Counted from the first letter of the stretch, positions 37,034 through 47,593 are shown. The stretch is 64,000 nucleotides of DNA from Pseudoxanthomonas sp. PXM03 (GCF_014852005.1 NZ_JACVAU010000001.1:1076001-1140000); one strand, 5' to 3'. A program made the numbers and translations. Notes: a model not told the origin generated them from the letters alone.

Positions 37034-40000
37034 ATGCCCACTCCGCTGCGCCGCCGCCTGCGCCTGGCTCGCCGCGGTGCCGTCTATGGCATCGCGGTGG
37101 TGCTGGTGTGCATGGCCGTGGTGCTCGGCATCGCCAGCCAGGTGCTGCCGCTGGCGGAGCGGCATCCCGATCGGGTCGCGGCATGGCTGAGCGAGCGCGC
37201 CGGCCGGCCCGTCGCCTTCGATGCGGTGAAGACCCAATGGACGCGCCGCGGACCGCTGTTGCAGCTCGATGGGCTGCGCCTGGGTGAAGGCGATGCCGGC
37301 GTGCGTATCGGCCAGGCAGAAGTGCTGGTGTCGATGTATGGCGGACTGCTGCCAGGGCGTTCCTTCACCGAGTTGCGCCTGCGCGGCCTGGCGCTGACGC
37401 TGCAGCGGGAGGACGACGGACGCTGGTCGGTACGGGGCCTGCCCGGGCAGCAGCAATCCACCGAGGACCCGCTGAAGAGCCTTGAAGGCCTGGGTGAACT
37501 GCAGGTCATCGACGGACGACTTGCGATCATCGCGCCGTCGCTGGGATGGGATATCCGCCTGCCCGAAATCGACCTGCGCCTGCGCGTCCAGGGCGATCGC
37601 GTGCGCGCCGGCACGCGGGCATGGATACGCAAGGACGCAGCGCCACTGAACGTGGCGGTCGACTTCGATCGCAAGGCCGGCGATGGGCGTGCCTATCTCG
37701 ATGTGGCTGCGGAAGATATCGGCGCCTGGTCGCCGTTGCTGCGCTACGCCGGCGTGGTGGCCGAGCGCGGCAACGGTCGCGTGCGGGCCTGGACGGAACT
37801 GCGCCGGCATCGCGTGGTGATGGTGACGGCAGACGCCAACCTGCGCCAGGTGGGCCTGCGCGGCGCGCCGCTGCCGACATCGGCGGCACCCACGCGCATC
37901 GATTTCGAGCAGATGGAAGGACGCATGCGTTGGCGCCTGGTGGCCGGTGGCTGGCGACTCGATGCTCCGCGCCTGCGGGTGGGCACGGCGCCCGCCGTGC
38001 AGACGCTGGATGGCCTGGTACTCGCTGGCGGCGAGCGTTACGCCTTGCTGGCGGACCAGGTGGATGCGGCACCGCTGTTGGCGGTGCTCGGGCTCAGCGA
38101 CAGGGTCGATCCCGGCGTGCGCCGTTGGCTGTTCCAGGCGCGGCCCGGCGCGCGCCTCGCGCGGCTAGCACTGGCCGGACGCAGGAATGGTCCGATGCGC
38201 GTGGAAGGACAGTTGCGCGACATCGGGTTCCGTGCGGTTGGCGATGCCCCCGGCATCCGCGGATTGGCGGGGGATTTCGATGGCGACGCTGCGGGGTTCC
38301 GCCTGCGGCTGCTTCCGCAAGCGACGATGCGCTTCGACTGGCCGAGCGGGTTCGAAGTGGTGCACGACGTGCGCCTGGAAGGCGACGTGGTGGGGTGGCG
38401 TGAAGGCGCGGGCTGGCGCGTGGGGACTTCGGCGTTGCACGTGCAGGGGACCGATTACGCTGCCGACGTGCGTGGCGGCATGTGGTTCCAGGGCGATGGC
38501 ACGCGACCGTGGATCGACATCGCGGCGGACCTGGCCGATGCGCCGGTGCCGGTGGCCAAGGGATTCTGGATCCACCACAAGATGCCCAAGGCCGCAGTGG
38601 ACTGGCTCAATGCCGCGCTGGTGGGCGGCACCGTGCGGGAAGGCCGCGCGATCGTCACTGGCGACCTCGACGACTGGCCGTTCCTCCACCAGAACGGCAG
38701 GTTCGAAGCGGTCGCCCGCATCGCCGATGGCCAGTTCAAGTTCCAGTCCGAGTGGCCGCAGCTGGACCAGGTCGATGCCGAGATCGCCTTCATCGGCAAC
38801 GGGTTCCAGTTGCAGGGACGAGGAGCGTTGGCGGGCGTGACGATTCCGGCGTTCCAGGCCGGCATCGCCGATTTCCGCGATGCCGACCTGAAGATCATCG
38901 CGCGCACCGAGACCGATGCGGGCGAGCTGCTCGCGCTGCTGCGGCAGAGTCCGCTGCACAAGACCTACGGTGACACGCTCGACCATCTGCAGGCCAAGGG
39001 CCCGGTGGCGGCGACGTTCGATCTGCTGCAACCGCTGCATGCGCGTGAGCAGGCGCGCAAGAAGCTGGCCGGCACGGTGGACCTGAAAGGTGCGCAGCTG
39101 GCCGAGAAACGCTGGGACCTCGTGTTCGACGACGTACGGGGCAAGGCGCGCTATGACGATGGCGGGTTCGCCTCGGGTCCGCTGCAGGTCATGCATGACG
39201 GGCAGGCCGGGGTACTTGGCCTGCGCGCAGGCAGTGGCACGCGTGATCGCATGCAGGCGTTCGAAGCCGACCTGTCCGCGATGGTCGAAGCCGACCGCCT
39301 GCTGGACCGCGCCCCCGAGATGGCGTGGCTGAAGCCCTACATGGACGGACGCTCGCAATGGACGGTGGGCGTGAACATCCCGCGCGTGGCGGTGGGCAAG
39401 ACGGCAGCGCCGACACAACTCAACCTGACATCGGACTTGGTGGGTACCGCGATGAGCCTGCCGGCGCCGCTGCGCAAATCCGCCACCACGCCCCTGGCGA
39501 CAACCGTGCGTGCGCCGTTGCCGATGGGCAGCGGACAGATCGACGTGGCCTTCGGCAAGGTGCTCGCGCTGCGCGCGCGCGCCAGCAATGGCCAGACCGG
39601 TGTGCGCGTGGTGCTGGGCAGCAACGAGGTGAAGGATGCGCCACCGCCGTCCGGGCTGGTGGCCACCGGACATACCGGTACGCTGGATGCGATGGAGTGG
39701 GTGGCAGTGGCGCGCGGCGGCAGCGGCGGAAGCGACAGCCTGCCACTGCGCCATGTCGACGTGACCGCGGATCAGTTGCTCATGATCGGCGCCTCCTTTC
39801 CCAATACCCGCCTGCAGCTCGCCCCCGCGCAACAGGCGCTCGCGGTCTCGCTGGATGGCGAGGCCTTGTCCGGTGCGCTGCTGGTGCCTGATGCCAAGGG
39901 CGCGCCGATTGCCGGCAAGCTCGCGCGCGTCCATTGGCGCAAGGCGAGTGCGGGCGGCGCACCGCGCACCGATCCGGCCGTGCGCGGCGCCGCGGACGAC

Positions 40001-40867
40001 GTCGACCCTGCCGCCATTCCTCCGCTGTCGCTGGATATCGACGATCTGCGCTTCGGCGATGCACGCCTGGGTGCCGCCAAGCTGCGCACGCGCCAGCAGG
40101 CGGACGGCATGCATGTCGACGCGCTGCAGTTGCGCTCACCGGGGCAGCAGATCGATGTGCGCGGCCAGTGGACGGGTACCGGTGCTGCGGCACGGACGCG
40201 CTTCGCGGCGGACGTGAAGAGCGAGAACTTCGGCGAACTGCTGGACGACCTGGGCCTGGGCGACCGTGTGCGGGGTGGCCATGGGCAGATCACCGCCGAG
40301 GCCGGCTGGTCGGGCAGTCCGGCGGGCTTCCAGTTGGCCGCGCTGGAGGGCAGCGTGAAGCTTGCCGCGCGGGACGGGCACCTGCTCGAGGTCGAGCCCG
40401 GTGCGGGCCGCGTGCTGGGCCTGTTGAGCGTGGCGGAAGTACGTCGCCGCCTGATGCTCGACTTCAGCGATTTCTTCGCCAAGGGCTTTGCGTTCAACCG
40501 TATTGACGGTGACATCCGCCTCACCGGCGGGATGGCGCGCAGCGACAACCTGCTGATCGACGGCCCCGCCGCCGAGATCCTGATCCGCGGCGACACCGAC
40601 CTGCGGGCCGAGCGGTTCGACCAGACCGTGGACGTGAAGCCGAAATCCGCCAACGTACTCACCGCCGTGGGCGCGGTGGCGGGTGGGCCCATCGGCGCCG
40701 CCGTGGGTGCGGTGGCCAACGCCGTGCTGAAGAAGCCGCTGGCGGAAATGGGCGCCAAGACCTACCGCGTCACCGGTCCGTGGAAATCGCCCAAGGTCGA
40801 AGTGGTGGGGCGCGAGCAGTCGCGCGTCCGAAGCGACGATCGCACCGACAGCGCCGGCGCCCCCTGA
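37034..40867 (+). CDS. yhdP: YhdP-family AsmA-like phospholipid transport protein
   Basis: The ATG at 37034 gives a 1277-residue protein with one N-terminal membrane helix (VYGIAVVLVCMAVVLGIASQ) and a very long beta-rich periplasmic body. Text such as DAVKTQWTRRGPLLQLDGLRLG and a C-terminal AsmA-like part with FNRIDGDIRLTGG and KNxNVDxVxxP-like ending GPWKSPKVEVV are family signatures. YhdP, with TamB and YdbH, forms bridges that carry phospholipids from the inner to the outer membrane. Length equals that of E. coli YhdP (about 1266). Gene order rng-yhdP-tldD is conserved. The open frame starts earlier, inside repeat-like DNA, but lacks a ribosome site there. Confidence 0.92.
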   Translation: MPTPLRRRLRLARRGAVYGIAVVLVCMAVVLGIASQVLPLAERHPDRVAAWLSERAGRPVAFDAVKTQWTRRGPLLQLDGLRLGEGDAGVRIGQAEVLVSMYGGLLPGRSFTELRLRGLALTLQREDDGRWSVRGLPGQQQSTEDPLKSLEGLGELQVIDGRLAIIAPSLGWDIRLPEIDLRLRVQGDRVRAGTRAWIRKDAAPLNVAVDFDRKAGDGRAYLDVAAEDIGAWSPLLRYAGVVAERGNGRVRAWTELRRHRVVMVTADANLRQVGLRGAPLPTSAAPTRIDFEQMEGRMRWRLVAGGWRLDAPRLRVGTAPAVQTLDGLVLAGGERYALLADQVDAAPLLAVLGLSDRVDPGVRRWLFQARPGARLARLALAGRRNGPMRVEGQLRDIGFRAVGDAPGIRGLAGDFDGDAAGFRLRLLPQATMRFDWPSGFEVVHDVRLEGDVVGWREGAGWRVGTSALHVQGTDYAADVRGGMWFQGDGTRPWIDIAADLADAPVPVAKGFWIHHKMPKAAVDWLNAALVGGTVREGRAIVTGDLDDWPFLHQNGRFEAVARIADGQFKFQSEWPQLDQVDAEIAFIGNGFQLQGRGALAGVTIPAFQAGIADFRDADLKIIARTETDAGELLALLRQSPLHKTYGDTLDHLQAKGPVAATFDLLQPLHAREQARKKLAGTVDLKGAQLAEKRWDLVFDDVRGKARYDDGGFASGPLQVMHDGQAGVLGLRAGSGTRDRMQAFEADLSAMVEADRLLDRAPEMAWLKPYMDGRSQWTVGVNIPRVAVGKTAAPTQLNLTSDLVGTAMSLPAPLRKSATTPLATTVRAPLPMGSGQIDVAFGKVLALRARASNGQTGVRVVLGSNEVKDAPPPSGLVATGHTGTLDAMEWVAVARGGSGGSDSLPLRHVDVTADQLLMIGASFPNTRLQLAPAQQALAVSLDGEALSGALLVPDAKGAPIAGKLARVHWRKASAGGAPRTDPAVRGAADDVDPAAIPPLSLDIDDLRFGDARLGAAKLRTRQQADGMHVDALQLRSPGQQIDVRGQWTGTGAAARTRFAADVKSENFGELLDDLGLGDRVRGGHGQITAEAGWSGSPAGFQLAALEGSVKLAARDGHLLEVEPGAGRVLGLLSVAEVRRRLMLDFSDFFAKGFAFNRIDGDIRLTGGMARSDNLLIDGPAAEILIRGDTDLRAERFDQTVDVKPKSANVLTAVGAVAGGPIGAAVGAVANAVLKKPLAEMGAKTYRVTGPWKSPKVEVVGREQSRVRSDDRTDSAGAP

Positions 40868-40921
40868 ATCCGCCGGTCGGCGAGGGCGTCCTTGCCGGCA
40901 GCGCTTTTCGTCCCCATTGTG

Positions 40922-42376
40922 ATGACCATGACCATGACCCTGCCGATCACGCTTGCCGAAACCCGTCTCCTTCTGCCCGCTGGCCTGGACCCGTCCGGCC
41001 TGGATCGCGCCTTCGGTACCTTGCTTGGGCCGGGCATCGATTTCGGCGACCTGTACTTCCAGCATGCGCGTCGCGAGAGCTGGACGGTCGAGGACGGGAT
41101 CGTCAAGGACGGCGCCCACTCGATCGAACAGGGTGTGGGCGTGCGCGCGATTTCCGGCGAGAAGACCGGCTTCGCCTACTCCGACGACATCAACGCACCG
41201 GCCCTGCTGGATGCGGCGAAGTCCGCGCGCGCCATCGCGCGCGACGGGGCCGCGCATTACCCGCGCACGCTGGTGCGCAGTGGCGGCCACGCGCTGTATG
41301 CCAGCGACGATCCCATCGATGCGATGGGCAACGATGCCAAGGTCCAGGCATTGCGTGCGGTGGACCGTTTCCTGCGCGCCGCCGATCCGCGCGTGCAGCA
41401 GGTCACCGTCAGCCTGTCCGGCGGCATCGACACCGTGCTGATCGCGCGCAGCGACGGCGTGCTGGCGTCCGACGTGCGTCCACTGGTGCGCTTGAACGTG
41501 CAGGTGATCGTCGAACAGAACGGACGCCGCGAATCCGGCTACGCCGGCATGGGCGGACGTTACGGCTATGCCGAACTGTTCGCCGACGGCAAGCCGGAAG
41601 ACCTCGCACGCGAGGCATTGCGCCAGGCGCTGGTCAACCTGGATGCCATCGACGCGCCCGCCGGCGTGATGCCGGTGGTGCTGGGCAGCGGCTGGCCGGG
41701 CGTGCTGCTGCACGAGGCGGTCGGCCATGGGCTGGAGGGCGACTTCAACCGCAAGGGCACCAGCGTGTACGCCGGCCGGATCGGACAGCAGGTGGCGGCC
41801 AAGGGCGTCACCATCGTCGATGACGGCACGCTGCCGGGCCGTCGCGGCTCGCTCAATATCGATGACGAAGGCACGCCGACGAACTGCACCACGCTGATCG
41901 AGGACGGCGTGCTGGTGGGCTACATGCAGGACGCGCTCAACGCGCGCCTGATGGGCGTGGCGCCCACCGGCAACGGCCGTCGGGAATCGTTCGCGCACCT
42001 GCCGATGCCGCGCATGACCAATACCTACATGCTGGCCGGCCAGCACGACCCGGAGGACATGATCCGCTCGGTGAAGAAGGGCCTGTACGCGGTCAACTTC
42101 GGCGGCGGCCAGGTCGACATCACCAGCGGCAAGTACGTGTTCTCCGCCACCGAGGCCTACCTGATCGAAGATGGCCGCATCACCGCCCCGGTGAAGGGCG
42201 CCACCCTGATCGGCAACGGTCCGGAAACCATGCAGAAGGTGAAGATGGTCGGCCATGACCTGGCGCTGGACCAGGGTGTCGGCATCTGCGGCAAGGACGG
42301 CCAGAGCGTACCGGTAGGCGTCGGCCAGCCGTCATTGTTGATCGAAGGATTGACGGTGGGTGGGACGAAGGCATGA
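40922..42376 (+). CDS. tldD: metalloprotease subunit TldD
   Basis: TldD is the catalytic half of the TldD/TldE protease, which processes small peptides (microcin B17, CcdA) after they unfold. The 484-residue protein has the zinc motif [11 protein letters not shown] (from H264) and the C-terminal [20 protein letters not shown]-terminal text [21 protein letters not shown] is typical. Three in-frame ATGs lie close together (40922, 40928, 40934). Its partner pmbA lies 0.8 kb downstream, on the same strand, with darP between on the other strand. It ends just before a repeat. Confidence 0.95.
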   Translation: MTMTMTLPITLAETRLLLPAGLDPSGLDRAFGTLLGPGIDFGDLYFQHARRESWTVEDGIVKDGAHSIEQGVGVRAISGEKTGFAYSDDINAPALLDAAKSARAIARDGAAHYPRTLVRSGGHALYASDDPIDAMGNDAKVQALRAVDRFLRAADPRVQQVTVSLSGGIDTVLIARSDGVLASDVRPLVRLNVQVIVEQNGRRESGYAGMGGRYGYAELFADGKPEDLAREALRQALVNLDAIDAPAGVMPVVLGSGWPGVLLHEAVGHGLEGDFNRKGTSVYAGRIGQQVAAKGVTIVDDGTLPGRRGSLNIDDEGTPTNCTTLIEDGVLVGYMQDALNARLMGVAPTGNGRRESFAHLPMPRMTNTYMLAGQHDPEDMIRSVKKGLYAVNFGGGQVDITSGKYVFSATEAYLIEDGRITAPVKGATLIGNGPETMQKVKMVGHDLALDQGVGICGKDGQSVPVGVGQPSLLIEGLTVGGTKA

Positions 42377-42394
42377 AGCGTCCCATGCTTTCCT

Positions 42395-42515
42395 CCTTCT
42401 CCCCCCGGGAGAAGGTGCCCGCAGGGTGGATGAGGGTTCGGCGACGTCCATGACGTGTGCGCAGCATGGACTTTGCCATACCCTCACCCCAACCCCTCTC
42501 TCGAGGGGAGAGGGG
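42395..42515. repeat. palindromic repeat pair between tldD and darP
   Basis: Left hairpin CCTTCTCCC-CCC-GGGAGAAGG (42395-42415) and right hairpin CCCCTCTC...GAGAGGGG (42493-42515) are joined by an outer pairing TGAGGGT / ACCCTCA (42431-42437 and 42480-42486). This GC-rich double hairpin is unlike the other repeat pairs in the window and resembles a second Xanthomonad intergenic family. Its right edge touches the darP stop codon TAG (42518-42516). It may stop transcription from both sides. Confidence 0.7.
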
Positions 42516-43073
42516 CTAGAGCGCGTCGTCTTCGTCGCCGTCTTGCGCAGCGCTCGCGTCGGCCAGCAGCTCGCGCACTTCGCGGAACAATTCGCGGAAC
42601 GCTCGCGGAGGCTTGTTCTTCGCGCGTTCTTCGCTGGCGTTGCGCGCCAGTTGGCGCAGCTTCTGGCGGTCGGCCTGCGGGAATGCCTCCAGCAGGTCGG
42701 CCAGCGCCGCATCGCCATCGGCCAGCAGGCGGTCGCGCCACTGCTCGGCGTGATGGAGCAGGGCGGTTTCGCGGCGCGCGGCTTCGCCACCCTCGTCCAT
42801 CGCATCGCGGATGGCTTCCAGCACCTCGTCGTCTTCGCGCCGCATCTGCTTGGCCAGGAACTGCAACTGGCGCTTGTGGGCGATATGCGACGTGATGCGC
42901 TGCGTCTCGACGATGTGCGGCATGAGATCTTCGGGAATCGGCAGGCGCGCCAGTTGCGCGGTCGGCAGCGCCACCAGTTTCTCGGCAAGGCTGCGGATCT
43001 CCAGCGCCTCGCCCCGTTGCTGGGTGCGGCTGGGGCCAAGGAATTCGCCGGTTTCGGGGTCGCGTCCGCGCAT
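42516..43073 (-). CDS. darP: ribosome biogenesis protein DarP (YjgA)
   Basis: The 185-residue soluble, highly helical protein is DarP (DUF615), a late 50S assembly factor. The start ATG at 43073 gives [24 protein letters not shown], the typical beginning; AGAGAGG lies upstream. Conserved helices include [35 protein letters not shown] and [18 protein letters not shown]. It is placed opposite to, and between, tldD and pmbA; in many gammaproteobacteria darP is also next to pmbA, in divergent orientation as here. Confidence 0.93.
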   Translation of the reverse strand: MRGRDPETGEFLGPSRTQQRGEALEIRSLAEKLVALPTAQLARLPIPEDLMPHIVETQRITSHIAHKRQLQFLAKQMRREDDEVLEAIRDAMDEGGEAARRETALLHHAEQWRDRLLADGDAALADLLEAFPQADRQKLRQLARNASEERAKNKPPRAFRELFREVRELLADASAAQDGDEDDAL

Positions 43074-43171
43074 CGTGGAACCTCTCTGACGCTTCCGCCG
43101 CATCGCGCGGAAGCCTGATCCAATACCGATCCGGCGCCCGGGCGCGGATCACAGGACACAAGGATAAAGCA

Positions 43172-44545
43172 TTGAACGCCACCGCCCTGACTTCCCCCGA
43201 CGACAGCCTGGCCCGCCTGGAGCGCCTGGAGGTGTTGTCGCAGCGTCTTCTCGAACGCGCCAGGGCACAGGGCGCCACCCAGGCAGAGGTGAGCTGCAGC
43301 GAAGAAACCGGGCTCAACGTCAGCGTCCGCCTGGGCGATGTGGAAACCGTGGAGTCCACCCGTGACCGCGGCATCGGCGTGACGGTCTACTTCGGTCAGC
43401 GCAAGGGCAGTGCCAGCACGGCCGACCTGCGCGAGGAGAGCCTGGAAGCCACGGTCGCACAGGCCTGCGCCATCGCCCGCTACACCGAGGACGACGAAGC
43501 GGCCGGCCTTGCCGATGCCGCGCTGATGGCGCGTCCACAGGCGGATGGCGGGTTCCCCGATCTCGACGTCTGGCATCCCTGGGCGCTCGACATGGACCGT
43601 GCCGTGGATCTGGCGTTGGCCTGCGAGGCGGCCGGGCGCGAGGCGGACGCGCGCATCGAGAACTCCGACGGCGCATCCATCGGAAGCGGCGAAAGCCTGT
43701 CCGTCTACGCGAATTCGCACGGCTTCATCGGCCGCGAGCGCGATACGCAGCACACCATCGGCTGCGCGCTGATCGCGGGGCAGGGCGATGGGATGCAACG
43801 GGATGGCTGGTACAGCACGGCGCTGTCGCACTTGGAACTCGAGGATCCTTCGGCCATCGGCCGCAAGGCCGCTGCGCGGACCGTGGCACGCCTGCAGCCG
43901 CGCTCGCTGGCGACCGGCGAATACCCCGTGCTGTTCTCGGCCGAGGTGGCGCGTTCGCTGATCGGCCACCTGCTGGGCGCCGTCTCCGGCGGCGCGCTGT
44001 ACCGGCGTGCGAGCTTCCTGCTCGACCATGTGGGCCAGCGGATCTTTCCCGACTGGTTCGCCATCGAGGAGCTTCCCTTGCTGCCGCATGGCCTGCGCTC
44101 TTCGGCCTTCGATGCGGAGGGCGTGGCGACCAAGCGTTCGCACCTGATCCGCGATGGCGTGCTCGAGCGTTACGTGCTGGGCAGCTATTCGGCGCGCAAG
44201 CTCGGCCTGCAGACCACCGGCAATGCCGGTGGCGTGCACAACCTGCAGGTGAAGGCGAACGCGGGCGGTTTCGACGACCTGCTCGCCGGCATGCGTACCG
44301 GCCTGCTCGTCACCGAACTGATGGGGCAGGGCGTGAACGGGGTGACGGGCGATTATTCGCGCGGCGCGGCAGGCTTCTGGGTCGAGGACGGTGCGCTCGC
44401 GTACCCTGTCGATGGCATCACTATCGCCGGCAACCTCAAGGCCATCTTCGCCGGCATCGAGGCCGTGGGTCGCGATGTGGATCGCCGGTCCCATGTCGGC
44501 GTCGGGTCGATCCTGGTCGGCCGGATGACCGTGGCGGGCGAATGA
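43172..44545 (+). CDS. pmbA: metalloprotease subunit PmbA (TldE)
   Basis: PmbA/TldE is the non-zinc half of the TldD/E protease and is needed for its activity. The frame starts with TTG at 43172, preceded by AAGGA at a good distance; no ATG is available before the conserved part, so TTG is probably the real start. The 457-residue product contains CSEETGLNVSVRLGDVETVE, RDRGIGVTVYFGQRKGSAS, GVNGVTGDYSRGAAGFWVEDG and the C-terminal VDRRSHVGVGSILVGRMTVAGE, all diagnostic. It lies divergent from darP with 98 bases between the starts. Confidence 0.94.
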   Translation: MNATALTSPDDSLARLERLEVLSQRLLERARAQGATQAEVSCSEETGLNVSVRLGDVETVESTRDRGIGVTVYFGQRKGSASTADLREESLEATVAQACAIARYTEDDEAAGLADAALMARPQADGGFPDLDVWHPWALDMDRAVDLALACEAAGREADARIENSDGASIGSGESLSVYANSHGFIGRERDTQHTIGCALIAGQGDGMQRDGWYSTALSHLELEDPSAIGRKAAARTVARLQPRSLATGEYPVLFSAEVARSLIGHLLGAVSGGALYRRASFLLDHVGQRIFPDWFAIEELPLLPHGLRSSAFDAEGVATKRSHLIRDGVLERYVLGSYSARKLGLQTTGNAGGVHNLQVKANAGGFDDLLAGMRTGLLVTELMGQGVNGVTGDYSRGAAGFWVEDGALAYPVDGITIAGNLKAIFAGIEAVGRDVDRRSHVGVGSILVGRMTVAGE

Positions 44546-44550
44546 CGCCA

Positions 44551-44571
44551 GTCGGCCACGACGTGGCCGAC
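44551..44571 (+). other. stem-loop after pmbA
   Basis: A perfect 9-base stem GTCGGCCAC / GTGGCCGAC (loop GAC) begins six bases after the pmbA stop. No T-run follows, so it may stabilise the mRNA end rather than terminate. Confidence 0.45.
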
Positions 44572-44664
44572 GGTGACGCCGTTACCCGTTATGCTTGGCA
44601 CGCGGAGTGCTGCGGGGGATCGCAGCGCTCGACCGCCCACCTCACCATTTCGGGGATCCACTAG

Positions 44665-45045
44665 ATGAGCGAATTCGACAACGTCACCGCACCGCCTCCG
44701 CCGCCGACTGCGGGCGACGCACCGCAGGACCAGCGCACCATGGCGCTGCTGTCCCACCTGCTGGGCATCGTCACTGGCCCGATCGGCGCGCTGATCATCT
44801 GGCTGATCAGCAAGGATGACGCCTCCAAGGGCTTCGTCACCGACCAGTCCAAGGAAGCGCTGAACTTCCAGATCACGGTGTTCATCGCGTTCGTGATCTC
44901 GTGGATCCTGGCATTCGTCCTGATCGGCCTGCTGCTGATGCCGCTGATCGGCATCGCCGCGCTGGTGCTGTCGATCATCGGTGGCGTGAAGGCCAACAAC
45001 GGCGAAGCGTATCGCTACCCGTTCGCGCTGCGCCTGATCAAGTAA
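44665..45045 (+). CDS. DUF4870-family membrane protein
   Basis: The 126-residue protein has a proline-rich, flexible N-terminus (TAPPPPPTAGDAPQDQRTMALLSHLLGI) and three membrane helices. Text FVTDQSKEALNFQITVFI followed by a long helix and IGGVKANNGEAYRYPF is the DUF4870 signature (Tic20-like fold). Function is unknown; these proteins are common in Xanthomonads and Gram-positives. The gene is monocistronic, with a strong terminator after it. Confidence 0.85.
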   Translation: MSEFDNVTAPPPPPTAGDAPQDQRTMALLSHLLGIVTGPIGALIIWLISKDDASKGFVTDQSKEALNFQITVFIAFVISWILAFVLIGLLLMPLIGIAALVLSIIGGVKANNGEAYRYPFALRLIK

Positions 45046-45062
45046 AGCGCGCTCTAAGTCGC

Positions 45063-45095
45063 ATGAAAAAGCCCGGCAATGCCGGGCTTTTTCTT
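45063..45095. terminator. bidirectional intrinsic terminator
   Basis: AAAAAGCCCGGCA / TGCCGGGCTTTTT (stem within 45066-45092) has an A-run before and a T-run after. It stops the DUF4870 gene and the convergent ispA gene. Confidence 0.92.
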
Positions 45096-45118
45096 TTCGC
45101 GCCGGCAGGCCCGGCAGG

Positions 45119-45997
45119 TCAATGCGCGCGACGGACCGCCAGTTCGCCGAGTGTGCGCAGCGCATCGGCACGCGCGTCATGGCCCACCAGCGCATCGCGC
45201 ATCGCGGCAGCCAGTTCCTCCAGCTTGGCCTTCGCACCGTCCATGCCCAGCAGTGCGGGATAGGTCGACTTGGCCTGGGCCACATCCTTGCCGGCGGTCT
45301 TGCCCAGTTGTTCGGAACTGGCTTCGATGTCGAGGATGTCGTCGCGCACCTGGAATGCCAGGCCCAGCGCGGTGGCGAAATCATCCAGTCGCGCGAGCGT
45401 GTCCGTGTCGGCGGCGCCGGCCTGCGCGCCCATCCGCACTGAAGCGCGGATCAGCGCGCCGGTCTTCAGTGCGTGCATGCGCTGGAGCGCGTCCGGCGTC
45501 TGCTGCGTACCGGTGGCGTCGATGTCCAGCGCCTGTCCACCGCACATGCCGGCGGCGCCGGAAGCACGCGAGAGCGTGGCCAGCCAGTCCACGCGCAGCA
45601 GGGCGGGTGCATCGGCGCACGCCAGGTGCTCGAACGCCAGCGTCTGCAGTGCATCGCCGGCGAGGATGGCGGTGGCTTCGTCGAATGCGATGTGCACGGT
45701 GGGTTTGCCGCGACGCAGGTCGTCGTCGTCCATCGCAGGCAGGTCGTCATGCACCAGTGAATAGGCGTGGATCAGTTCGACTGCGGCGGCGGGCGCATGC
45801 AGCGTGGCTTCATCCGCCTGCAGCAGCGTACCGCTGGCGTAGACGAGCAAGGCCCGCATGCGCTTGCCACCCCCGAGCACGGCATGGCGCATGGCGGCGT
45901 GCAGGCGATGCGGCGCCGCATCGCCCGCTGGCAGCACGCGGTCGAGATGGTTTTCCAGGCCCGCCGCCCAGGCGGCGAAGCGGGGATCAGCGGCCAT
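45119..45997 (-). CDS. ispA: farnesyl diphosphate synthase
   Basis: The 292-residue trans-prenyltransferase condenses isopentenyl diphosphate with dimethylallyl and geranyl diphosphate. Both aspartate-rich motifs are present: [19 protein letters not shown] (about residue 85) and DDILDIE (about residue 220). [12 protein letters not shown] near the N-terminus binds diphosphate. The product feeds quinone and undecaprenyl-phosphate synthesis. Its start overlaps the end of xseB by 11 bases, so they are coupled. The dxs gene that often follows ispA is absent here; a terminator comes next. Confidence 0.93.
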   Translation of the reverse strand: MAADPRFAAWAAGLENHLDRVLPAGDAAPHRLHAAMRHAVLGGGKRMRALLVYASGTLLQADEATLHAPAAAVELIHAYSLVHDDLPAMDDDDLRRGKPTVHIAFDEATAILAGDALQTLAFEHLACADAPALLRVDWLATLSRASGAAGMCGGQALDIDATGTQQTPDALQRMHALKTGALIRASVRMGAQAGAADTDTLARLDDFATALGLAFQVRDDILDIEASSEQLGKTAGKDVAQAKSTYPALLGMDGAKAKLEELAAAMRDALVGHDARADALRTLGELAVRRAH

Positions 45998-46247
45998 CGG
46001 GCGCGGGGGCGAACGCTTCGCCGTCCTCCGGCTGCTCCGGATCGCTCAACAGCCGCACGCGCAGTTCGGCTTGCTCGAGCGCCGCCTGGCATTGCCGGTA
46101 CAGGCCCACGCCGCGTTCGTAGGCCGCAAGCGATGCTTCCAGGCTCAGGTCGCCGTGTTCCATCTTCTCGACCAGTTGCTCGAGCTCGTCCAGCGATTGT
46201 TCGAAGTGGGCGACAGGGGAGGCGTCCGGGGAGGTTTTCTTTGCCAT
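45987..46247 (-). CDS. xseB: exodeoxyribonuclease VII small subunit
   Basis: The 86-residue protein is XseB, several copies of which join one XseA to make the single-strand-specific nuclease ExoVII. It has the family core [40 protein letters not shown], which forms a coiled-coil hairpin. The ATG at 46247 is used because longer readings run into tilS in another frame. It overlaps ispA by 11 bases, the usual pairing in proteobacteria. The large subunit is not in the window. Confidence 0.93.
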   Translation of the reverse strand: MAKKTSPDASPVAHFEQSLDELEQLVEKMEHGDLSLEASLAAYERGVGLYRQCQAALEQAELRVRLLSDPEQPEDGEAFAPAPDGR

Positions 46248-46294
46248 GCCGCAAGTGTGGGGATCGGTTGCGATCAGGTCAACGCGATGGTGAT

Positions 46295-47593
46295 TCAGCC
46301 GCGGCGCCAGACGAGGCGGGCGCCTTGCGCGCGCAGCCAGGCATCGCATTCGGCCGACAGCGCCACGTCGCCTGCCGCCCACAGGCGGTCGCCCTGCCAG
46401 GCGAGCGGAAGCTGCCGGCGTTCCCAGGGGGGAATGCCGAGCGACTGCAACACGTCCTTCAGCGCATGCCGATGCGAGCGGCCCGGCAGCGCGATGCGTT
46501 CGCCGCCCTGGCGCGCCGTCAGCCGCAGCGGCGTTCCGAAGCCGTGGCGCCCGCCCTCCAGCGACAGCGTGCCCCCATCGGGCAACAGGATGGGCGCCAT
46601 GCCATCCCACGGAGTCTGCCAGTGCACCGGCAAGGCGAGGCGCTGCCGTTCGGCGTGAAGCAGGCCACGCCAGCGCCGCACGATCGCGTCCTGCCAAGCG
46701 AACTCCGCCTGCGCATCCGCCCGTGCCTCCAGCAGGTGTGCCTCGATCCGCGCCACGCCTTCGGCCGGGAGTGGCGGCAGGCGGAGTGCGTCGATCCAGC
46801 GCCGGAGTGCGCGTGCGCGCTGCGCGGGGCCGGCTGCGCGCAGCGGCGCGACGTTCAAGGCGGCGGGATCCGCCGTGGCGGCGGCCGCCAGGAGCTGCCC
46901 GTCCAGTGGCTCCAGCAGTTCGAGGGTTTCAGCGCTGAGCACCGCGCTGCGTGCGAAGGCCGCGTCCGCGTGCGGCCAGCGCTGCCGCAACAGGGGAAGG
47001 ATCTCGTGGCGCAGGAAGTTGCGGTCGAAGTCGGTGTGCGCGTTGCTGGGATCCTCGATCCATTCCAGCGCGAACCTGTCGGCGTACGCCAGCAGCGCCT
47101 CGCGCGGCGTTTCCAGCAGCGGACGCCATTGCCAACCCGGACCAAACGCCCGCCACGGCCGCATGGACGCCAGTCCATCGGGACCGGAGGCACGCAGTGC
47201 GCGCAACAGGAAGGTTTCCGCCTGGTCCTGACGGTGATGCGCCGTGGCGAGGATGTCGCCGGCATCCATGACAGAGGCGAACACCTGCTGACGCGCGCGC
47301 CGTGCGGCGGCTTCGGTTCCCTCGCCGCGCGTGGTGTCCACCTGTACGTGCCGTACCTGCAGCGGTACGTCCAGCGCGGCGCACAGCGCCGAACAATGCG
47401 CCGCCCATGCATCGGCGTCGAGCTGCAGGCCATGGTGCACGTGGATCGCCGCAAGCCCGTGGCGACGATGCGATGCGTCGCGGGCCAGCCGGTGCAGCAA
47501 TGCCGTCGAATCCAGTCCGCCACTCAACGCAACCCATACGCGGCTCTCGGCGCGTGCGGGCAACAGGGGCAGGGGCGATGGCGCGGCATCCAT
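46295..47593 (-). CDS. tilS: tRNA(Ile)-lysidine synthase
   Basis: TilS attaches lysine to C34 of the CAU-anticodon isoleucine tRNA, changing its reading from AUG to AUA; the enzyme is essential. The ATP-binding PP-loop is SGGLDS (24-29). [32 protein letters not shown] and [19 protein letters not shown] are the expected following motifs. The 432-residue length and C-terminal domains ([30 protein letters not shown]) are complete. It is transcribed in the direction of xseB, 47 bases apart, and divergent from the GAF gene. Confidence 0.95.
   Translation of the reverse strand: MDAAPSPLPLLPARAESRVWVALSGGLDSTALLHRLARDASHRRHGLAAIHVHHGLQLDADAWAAHCSALCAALDVPLQVRHVQVDTTRGEGTEAAARRARQQVFASVMDAGDILATAHHRQDQAETFLLRALRASGPDGLASMRPWRAFGPGWQWRPLLETPREALLAYADRFALEWIEDPSNAHTDFDRNFLRHEILPLLRQRWPHADAAFARSAVLSAETLELLEPLDGQLLAAAATADPAALNVAPLRAAGPAQRARALRRWIDALRLPPLPAEGVARIEAHLLEARADAQAEFAWQDAIVRRWRGLLHAERQRLALPVHWQTPWDGMAPILLPDGGTLSLEGGRHGFGTPLRLTARQGGERIALPGRSHRHALKDVLQSLGIPPWERRQLPLAWQGDRLWAAGDVALSAECDAWLRAQGARLVWRRG

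Noticed and set aside
35417-37810. 797-codon open frame on the minus strand
   Set aside because: It crosses rng, the gap and yhdP antisense; composition is that of a shadow frame.
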